Shown one piece after another: positions 59,816 to 64,000 of a DNA stretch of 64,000 nt. The stretch is from contig MPMI01000023.1 of NCBI GenBank assembly GCA_002238415.1, forward strand, positions 29,346 through 93,345, given 5' to 3'. A program made the position numbers and the translations under genes. A model generated the notes under the pieces. It saw only the letters and a program-made list of their open reading frames with translations. It did no database searches and was not told where the DNA came from. This DNA is from Desulfurellaceae bacterium bin18. Lineage in GTDB: Bacteria > Desulfobacterota > Binatia > Bin18. Positions within the stretch are counted from its first letter, which is position 1, and each line of letters opens with the position of its first letter.

Positions 59816-60889
59816 ATGGCAAAGCGTGTTGTGGTGATTCCCGGTGATGATGCGGCACCCGAGGCAATGGCGCCAACGGTTGAAATCCTGAAAGACTTTG
59901 CGCTGGACCTGCGCTTCACCGAGTTTTCATCAGGTGAAGAGGGCGTGAAGCAGTACGGCTCACGGAAGGAATTTGAGAGCGCGCTGCGTGCGGCGATAGA
60001 CCAATCGGACTCGACCCTCTTTGGCTCGACTAATGGCACAACCGGCGGGATCGGCTATCTCCGCTGGGGAAAGCAAACGTATGCCAATGTCCGCCCGGCC
60101 CGCTGGCGGCCAGGGTTTCGGAGCCCGCTCAAAAACCCGGAAGCCATTGATTTTGTTGTGGTCCGAGAAAACCTGGAAGACCTGTATATGGGGGTTGAGG
60201 GCGACCTGAATACGCTTGCGCCGCTCGGCTTGACGAGTGCGATTACGCGTCAACCGCTCGATACCACAGCGCCGGGCCTGTTTGCCATCAAAGCGATTAC
60301 CGAGCACGGCTCCCGCCGCATCGCCCGCTTCGCCTTCGAACTGGCGCGCAAGCGCAAGGCCCAGGGTGGCAAGGGGCTCGTCACCTGTACCAGCAAGTAT
60401 AATATGCTGCGGAAAAGTGACGGGCTATTCCGTGAAGTTGTCGAAGCAACGGCCAAAGAATATCCCGACCTGGGCTATGAGCAATACATTGTCGATGATT
60501 TTGCGCGGCGTCTCGTCGCCAGCCCGTCGCAATTTGACGTCGTTGTCATGCCGAACTTGTACGGTGATATTCTGTCCGATGTTGCTGCCGGTACCATTGG
60601 TGGCCTCGGACTCGCACCGAGCGGGTGCTACGGCGACACCTATGCCTATTTTGAGTCCGTCCATGGCTCCGCACCTGATATTGCCGGCCAGAACATCATT
60701 AATCCGACCGCAACATTGCTCTCCGCGGCGCTGCTGCTCGACTATCTCGGCTGGACCGATGAGGCCCGACGCCTTGAGGACGCAATTGCACGGGTGTACG
60801 CCGGCGGCGAGACCCTTCCGCCTGACCAAGGCGGGTCCGCCTCAACAACGGCGTTCTGTGCGGCGGTCCGGAACGTACTCTTTGGCTAA
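59816..60889 (+). CDS. Isocitrate/isopropylmalate dehydrogenase family protein
   Basis: A 357-residue NAD(P)-dependent beta-decarboxylating dehydrogenase. VVVIPGDDAAPEAMAPTVEIL, FGSTNGTTGGIGYLRWGKQTYANVRPAR (substrate Arg cluster), REN(L)EDLYMGVEG, DVVVMPNLYGDILSDVAAG and FESVHGSAPDIAGQ are all present. It could be isocitrate, isopropylmalate or homoisocitrate dehydrogenase; I cannot separate them by reading. The open frame continues upstream to 59237 through anmK in another frame, which is a shadow; MAKRVVVI at 59816 is the start. Confidence 0.92.
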   Translation: MAKRVVVIPGDDAAPEAMAPTVEILKDFALDLRFTEFSSGEEGVKQYGSRKEFESALRAAIDQSDSTLFGSTNGTTGGIGYLRWGKQTYANVRPARWRPGFRSPLKNPEAIDFVVVRENLEDLYMGVEGDLNTLAPLGLTSAITRQPLDTTAPGLFAIKAITEHGSRRIARFAFELARKRKAQGGKGLVTCTSKYNMLRKSDGLFREVVEATAKEYPDLGYEQYIVDDFARRLVASPSQFDVVVMPNLYGDILSDVAAGTIGGLGLAPSGCYGDTYAYFESVHGSAPDIAGQNIINPTATLLSAALLLDYLGWTDEARRLEDAIARVYAGGETLPPDQGGSASTTAFCAAVRNVLFG

Positions 60890-60900
60890 AAGATTTGACA

Positions 60901-61009
60901 CCGCTCAAGCGCCGCTCTGGCTTACGGCCCGCGCAACGCGGGCTTAATTGGGTTATTTTATACCGCTCAGGCGCCGCTCTGGCTTACGGCCCGCGCAACG
61001 CGGGCTTAA
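60901..61009. repeat. Tandem duplication, 62-bp period, each unit with a terminator-like hairpin
   Basis: CCGCTCAAGCGCCGCTCTGG at 60901 recurs at 60963 as CCGCTCAGGCGCCGCTCTGG, and both continue with CTTACGGCCCGCGCAACGCG and GGCTTAA. Each unit holds the stem GCCCGCG-CAA-CGCGGGC. They lie 11 bases after the dehydrogenase stop and probably act as double terminators between convergent genes. The rest of this 266-base gap holds CTCAGGACGGG repeats at about 61093 and 61155. Confidence 0.7.
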
Positions 61010-61155
61010 AGAAAATCAGTACTGAGCGGGAAAGATGGCGCCCGAATTTTGTCAACCCACATACACTGGCTCTTACGACCCCTTCGACCAAGCTCAGGAC
61101 GGGTCCTTCCCCTCCGTTTGAGCGTAGCCCCCAGAGGGGCGAAGTCGAAGTAGGC

Positions 61156-61353
61156 TCAGGACGGGGTTTGAGAGGGAATTTGTCCCGCAGGTTTGCTCCG
61201 GGAGCGCTTCACAACAACAACATTTTGGCCGTTGACTCGAACGGTGCGTTTATCTGAGCTAGGAGAAGACTGCTGGACCGGCTTACGGCCACGTTCCTCC
61301 CGCCACCGTCTGAGTTGTTGTTCCAGGTCTTTCGAATTCACTCGTTCCTCCAA
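61156..61353 (-). CDS. Small basic protein downstream of rpoD, unknown
   Basis: A 65-residue protein: MEERVNSKDLEQQLRRWREE is a charged helix, followed by a Ser/Lys linker and a strand-like RTVRVNGQNVVVVKRSR. It begins directly after the minisatellite that follows rpoD. No family recognised and no clear ribosome site because of the repeats, so this may not be a gene. Confidence 0.4.
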   Translation of the reverse strand: MEERVNSKDLEQQLRRWREERGRKPVQQSSPSSDKRTVRVNGQNVVVVKRSRSKPAGQIPSQTPS

Positions 61354-61355
61354 TT

Positions 61356-61469
61356 GGGTCTGTTGGGTCTGTTGGGTCTGTTGGGTCTATAGGGTCTATA
61401 GGGTCTGTTGGGTCTGTTGGGTCTGTTGGGTCCTTTGAGTCCTTTGAGTCCGACCCAACAGACTCCATG
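61356..61469. repeat. Nine-base minisatellite, locus B, abutting the rpoD stop
   Basis: About eleven nine-base units (GGGTCTGTT x3, GGGTCTATA x2, GGGTCTGTT x3, GGGTCCTTT, GAGTCCTTT, GAGTCCGAC) then inverted units (CCAACA-GACTCCATG). The period of nine means a frame across it reads a DPT repeat. It ends one base from the rpoD stop codon. Same units and order as locus A at 22504-22590. Confidence 0.9.
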
Positions 61470-63296
61470 TTAGCTATCGATGAAGGCTTCCAGACTCTTC
61501 GCTCGGGTCGGGTTGCGCAGTTTCCGTAAGGCTTTGGCCTCAATCTGACGGATGCGCTCACGGGTTACGGCAAAGCGTTGTCCGACTTCTTCCAGCGTGT
61601 AGTCTGTCTTTTCGTCAATGCCGAACCGCATGCGCAGAATCTGCTCCTCGCGCGGCGTCAGGGTGGCAAGGACTTTGCGCGTCTGCTCCTCCAAACTCAG
61701 GGCCATCGCCGCGTCTGCCGGAGAGAGGGTCTGCCGGTCTTCAACAAAATCGCCCAGCGAACTCTCTTCATCATCGCCAATTGGCGTCTCCAGGGAGACC
61801 GGCTCTTTGACAATCTTGAGGACCTTCCTGACTTTGTCCGCCGGCACTTCCATTTGGGTGGCAATCTCTTCCGGCGAGGGTTCCCGGCCGAGCTGCTGGA
61901 CCAGGTAGCGAGAGGTCCGCAACACCTTATTGATCGTCTCAATCATATGGACCGGGATCCGAATCGTCCGGGCCTGGTCGGCGATGGCCCGACTCACGGA
62001 CTGTCGAATCCACCACGTTGCATAGGTCGAGAATTTATAGCCGCGTTGATACTCAAATTTCTCAACCGCACGCATCAGGCCGATATTGCCCTCCTGGATC
62101 AGGTCAAGAAATCCCAGCCCACGGTTGACATAGCGTTTGGCAATACTCACCACCAGGCGCAGATTGGCCTCAATGAGACGGCGCTTGCCTTCTTGAGCCT
62201 GTGCCTCTCCCCGCGCGATCGTCCGCAGGGCCTGACGCAGCTCGTCCTTATTCGTTCCCAGCTGTCTCTCAATGCGCTGAATTTCTTTGCGGGCGTCCTT
62301 GATAAGCTGACTGGCCTCTTGGAGCTTCTGCTCCTGGGCCTTTCCACCGATCTCTCTCGCTCTCGGACGGGTACTCCCATTCTTCGATGTGGACGCCCGC
62401 GCCAGCGTAATAATCTCAGACGCCTTGCAATTCAGGAGGGACTCTTGTCTGCGGATCGTCCGTTCCTGCTTGTCCAGCATGACGCCGACTTCCTTTAATT
62501 TATCGGTGACAACCGTAATATGACGGCGACCCAAAGGCAGGCTGTCCAATGAAGTCCTGCTCCTATCGCGGAGCGTGCCCAGCCGCTTCAGCGCTTTCTC
62601 CCGCTCTGCGATAGGACTCCGCTTGCGAGACAGTGTGGTCGCTTTTTCCCACTCTCCGGCCAGGCGCTTGAGCGACCCCATACGACCCAGAAAGAGCGTA
62701 ACCCGCTGGTCTTCCTTGCCGGACGTATCCGTATCCTCTTCTTCGTCGCCAAAAATACGCCGCGCCTCTGTCTCGTCCTGTTTGAGCCGACTTCCCAGAG
62801 ATAAAATATATTGGAGCGCCAAAGGAGTGGAGAAGATTTCCTGGCGAATGCACTTCTCCCCAGCCTCGATCTCTTTTGCGATCGTAACCTCCTCCTCTCG
62901 GCTCAGGAGTGGGATATTGCCCATCTCCTGGAGGTACATCCGGACAGGGTCTGAAGTGTCTCCCGTTACAGGCTCTCCAGCCGCTACCACTCTCTCTCCC
63001 CAGCTCCCTCCGTTCCGTTTCATAGTTTCAGGAGCGGCGGTCTCCTCTTCTTCAATGCTGGTGGAGTCTCCTTCCTCAAGAACATCAACCGTCTCAATAT
63101 CCATATCTTCAAGAATGGACATGACGGTTTCCGTTTCTCGTGCCGGTTTCTCCCTTTGCGACGTTGAAGACGCAGGGGTGACGGCCCGGGCTTTTATGAG
63201 CATGGACTTTTCAGACTGCTGCGCCGCTGTCTGGGCGGATGTCTGTTTGGAGGCCTGCAAAACAGTCGCCGTTTTTCTTTTTTTCTTTTTTTCCAT
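61470..63296 (-). CDS. rpoD: Primary RNA polymerase sigma factor RpoD
   Basis: A 608-residue sigma-70. An acidic N-terminal part with Lys/Thr-rich leader replaces much of region 1.1. Region 1.2 is [22 protein letters not shown], followed by a non-conserved insertion. Regions 2.1-2.4 are [30 protein letters not shown] to [14 protein letters not shown], region 3 is [13 protein letters not shown] and region 4 runs to [29 protein letters not shown]. All housekeeping signatures are intact. Confidence 0.96.
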   Translation of the reverse strand: MEKKKKRKTATVLQASKQTSAQTAAQQSEKSMLIKARAVTPASSTSQREKPARETETVMSILEDMDIETVDVLEEGDSTSIEEEETAAPETMKRNGGSWGERVVAAGEPVTGDTSDPVRMYLQEMGNIPLLSREEEVTIAKEIEAGEKCIRQEIFSTPLALQYILSLGSRLKQDETEARRIFGDEEEDTDTSGKEDQRVTLFLGRMGSLKRLAGEWEKATTLSRKRSPIAEREKALKRLGTLRDRSRTSLDSLPLGRRHITVVTDKLKEVGVMLDKQERTIRRQESLLNCKASEIITLARASTSKNGSTRPRAREIGGKAQEQKLQEASQLIKDARKEIQRIERQLGTNKDELRQALRTIARGEAQAQEGKRRLIEANLRLVVSIAKRYVNRGLGFLDLIQEGNIGLMRAVEKFEYQRGYKFSTYATWWIRQSVSRAIADQARTIRIPVHMIETINKVLRTSRYLVQQLGREPSPEEIATQMEVPADKVRKVLKIVKEPVSLETPIGDDEESSLGDFVEDRQTLSPADAAMALSLEEQTRKVLATLTPREEQILRMRFGIDEKTDYTLEEVGQRFAVTRERIRQIEAKALRKLRNPTRAKSLEAFIDS

Positions 63297-63314
63297 AGGA
63301 CGCTTCAGCCCCCT

Positions 63315-63554
63315 TTACATGAACAGCATCAAAACACGACAGGACACAGCTCCGCCCTTATCCCAACGCATAGATAGAGGCACGGGGAAGGGTTGGCTAC
63401 TCCGACAGAACTGCTTCTGCTTAGTTGATCCAAAAGAATTTACAGGCGGGCAGATGCCCTTGGCTAGAGCTTTGAAAAAACAAGAATTCTGCCCATAGTA
63501 CGGACAGTCAGAGGGGAAGTCAAGAGAAAAGCCGGTCGTGTCTCCCTTTGACAT
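63315..63554 (-). CDS. Possible small cysteine-rich protein upstream of rpoD
   Basis: A 79-residue frame MSKGDTTGFSLDFPSDCPYY and onward with CPYYGQNSCFFKALAKGICPPVNSFG and KQKQFCRSS, four to five cysteines spaced like small metal-binding proteins. It ends 18 bases before rpoD. A longer form starts at 63626. I am not certain it is expressed; dnaG, the frequent neighbour of rpoD, is not here. Confidence 0.35.
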   Translation of the reverse strand: MSKGDTTGFSLDFPSDCPYYGQNSCFFKALAKGICPPVNSFGSTKQKQFCRSSQPFPVPLSMRWDKGGAVSCRVLMLFM

Positions 63555-64000
63555 TTCTTCTCCGCGCCGCAGCGTGACGGCCCATGTTGTTGCAAAAGTC
63601 AGGACTACCTTCCCCCCCCAAAACATGAGAAATCGTGAAATATTTCATGGCGATTTTTGCTGAAATTGTAAAAAGTCGAGTCAGGACGGGGAGTTAGGCG
63701 GATTTCACGCAAAATGAAATTTTCATGAAATTTCACGATATTTCATGCTTATTTCACGTTTAACGTGCGCTTAATTGCTGATTAGGGAACCGCGTTTGAG
63801 TGGGTGGGGGGCACTTGTAGGAGCGGGGCCGGGTGAAGGGGAGCCCGCACCAGCCGCCCGGCCTGAGGCCGCCGAGGACGTGGAGGGCGGGTGGGGTGCG
63901 CAGGATTACGATATTTCATCCAGGGTGAAATTTCATGAAACCTGAAAATTTCAGGGCCTCTTCCCCTCCCGCGTACAACTCGGGCCGGGGCGGAAGGGGG
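63555..64000. other. Non-coding right edge with TGAAA/TTTCA palindrome clusters
   Basis: No convincing ORF in 446 bases. Two groups of palindromes: TGAAATATTTCA (63636-63647), TGAAATTTTCA (63715-63725), TGAAATTTCA (63726-63735), ATATTTCAT (63739), ATTTCACG (63751); then CGATATTTCAT (63909), TGAAATTTCA (63926-63935) and CCTGAAAATTTCAGG (63941-63955). A GC-rich stretch of about 150 bases separates the groups. They look like operator arrays or a replication or partition region, but no cognate gene is visible. Confidence 0.6.

Noticed and set aside
61356..61469. CRISPR-like array in the nonamer repeats
   Set aside because: Units are nine bases with no spacers; this is a minisatellite.

Overview
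The window reads as an ordinary bacterial chromosome segment, about 56-58% GC by eye, from an uncultured Gram-negative lineage. Outer-membrane OmpA and glycine-zipper lipoproteins, two ExbB/ExbD pairs, TatB/TatC and PilT show a diderm envelope. Four CaiB/BaiF (class III) CoA-transferases or racemases, an enoyl-CoA hydratase, two ACAD10/11-type phosphotransferases and an SCP2 protein show strong acyl-CoA metabolism. A DUF4911 protein, GldA/GldG/DUF4340 genes and an IleS2-type isoleucyl-tRNA synthetase fit deltaproteobacteria-like groups such as Tectomicrobia/Entotheonella, Binatota or Desulfobacterota relatives. That assignment is inference only; there is no rRNA here and I recognised no tRNA gene.

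Layout. 1-3 kb: truncated CoA-transferase, DUF4911 gene, a Cas4-like nuclease split over two membrane-anchored ORFs, and decayed toxin-antitoxin remnants with a small inverted-repeat element. 3-15.6 kb: tatBC, a histone-deacetylase-like amidohydrolase, alpha/beta hydrolase, TerC, purC, three CoA-transferase-family genes, a MoxR/VWA pair and a VapBC-like pair. 15.6-26 kb: XPB-like helicase, two phosphotransferases, DUF4301, a TreT-like glycosyltransferase, rfbBAC and uppP. 26-33 kb: ECF sigma/anti-sigma operon and a GldA-GldF-GldG-DUF4340 ABC operon. 32.8-35.9 kb: a complete IS1595-like element with 8-bp target duplication carrying a DNA methyltransferase-HNH fusion and two small ORFs. 36-45 kb: OmpA/glycine-zipper lipoproteins, ileS, DUF3553, spermidine-synthase-like, exbBD, retropepsin-like and DUF29. 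45-53 kb: BisC-like molybdoenzyme and a PadR-ExbB-ExbD-VWA-TPR operon. 53-64 kb: phosphatase, enoyl-CoA hydratase, pilT, DUF2442/DUF4160, ispD, a deazaflavin-reductase-like protein, SCP2, anmK, an isocitrate/isopropylmalate dehydrogenase and rpoD.

The most striking signal is a dispersed 54-bp palindrome with 17-bp arms and a 20-bp loop. It occurs at least six times, plus one internally deleted copy, over 58 kb. Three copies lie in the middle of protein genes, one in a signal-peptide region and the deleted copy in a gene's N-terminus; all keep the frame, and all full copies but one (53 bp) are a multiple of three long. This behaves like the Rickettsia palindromic elements but has an unrelated sequence. 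Second are the IS with restriction-modification-like cargo, the split membrane Cas4-like nuclease, a nine-base minisatellite at two loci, and a cluster of TGAAA/TTTCA palindromes at the right edge.
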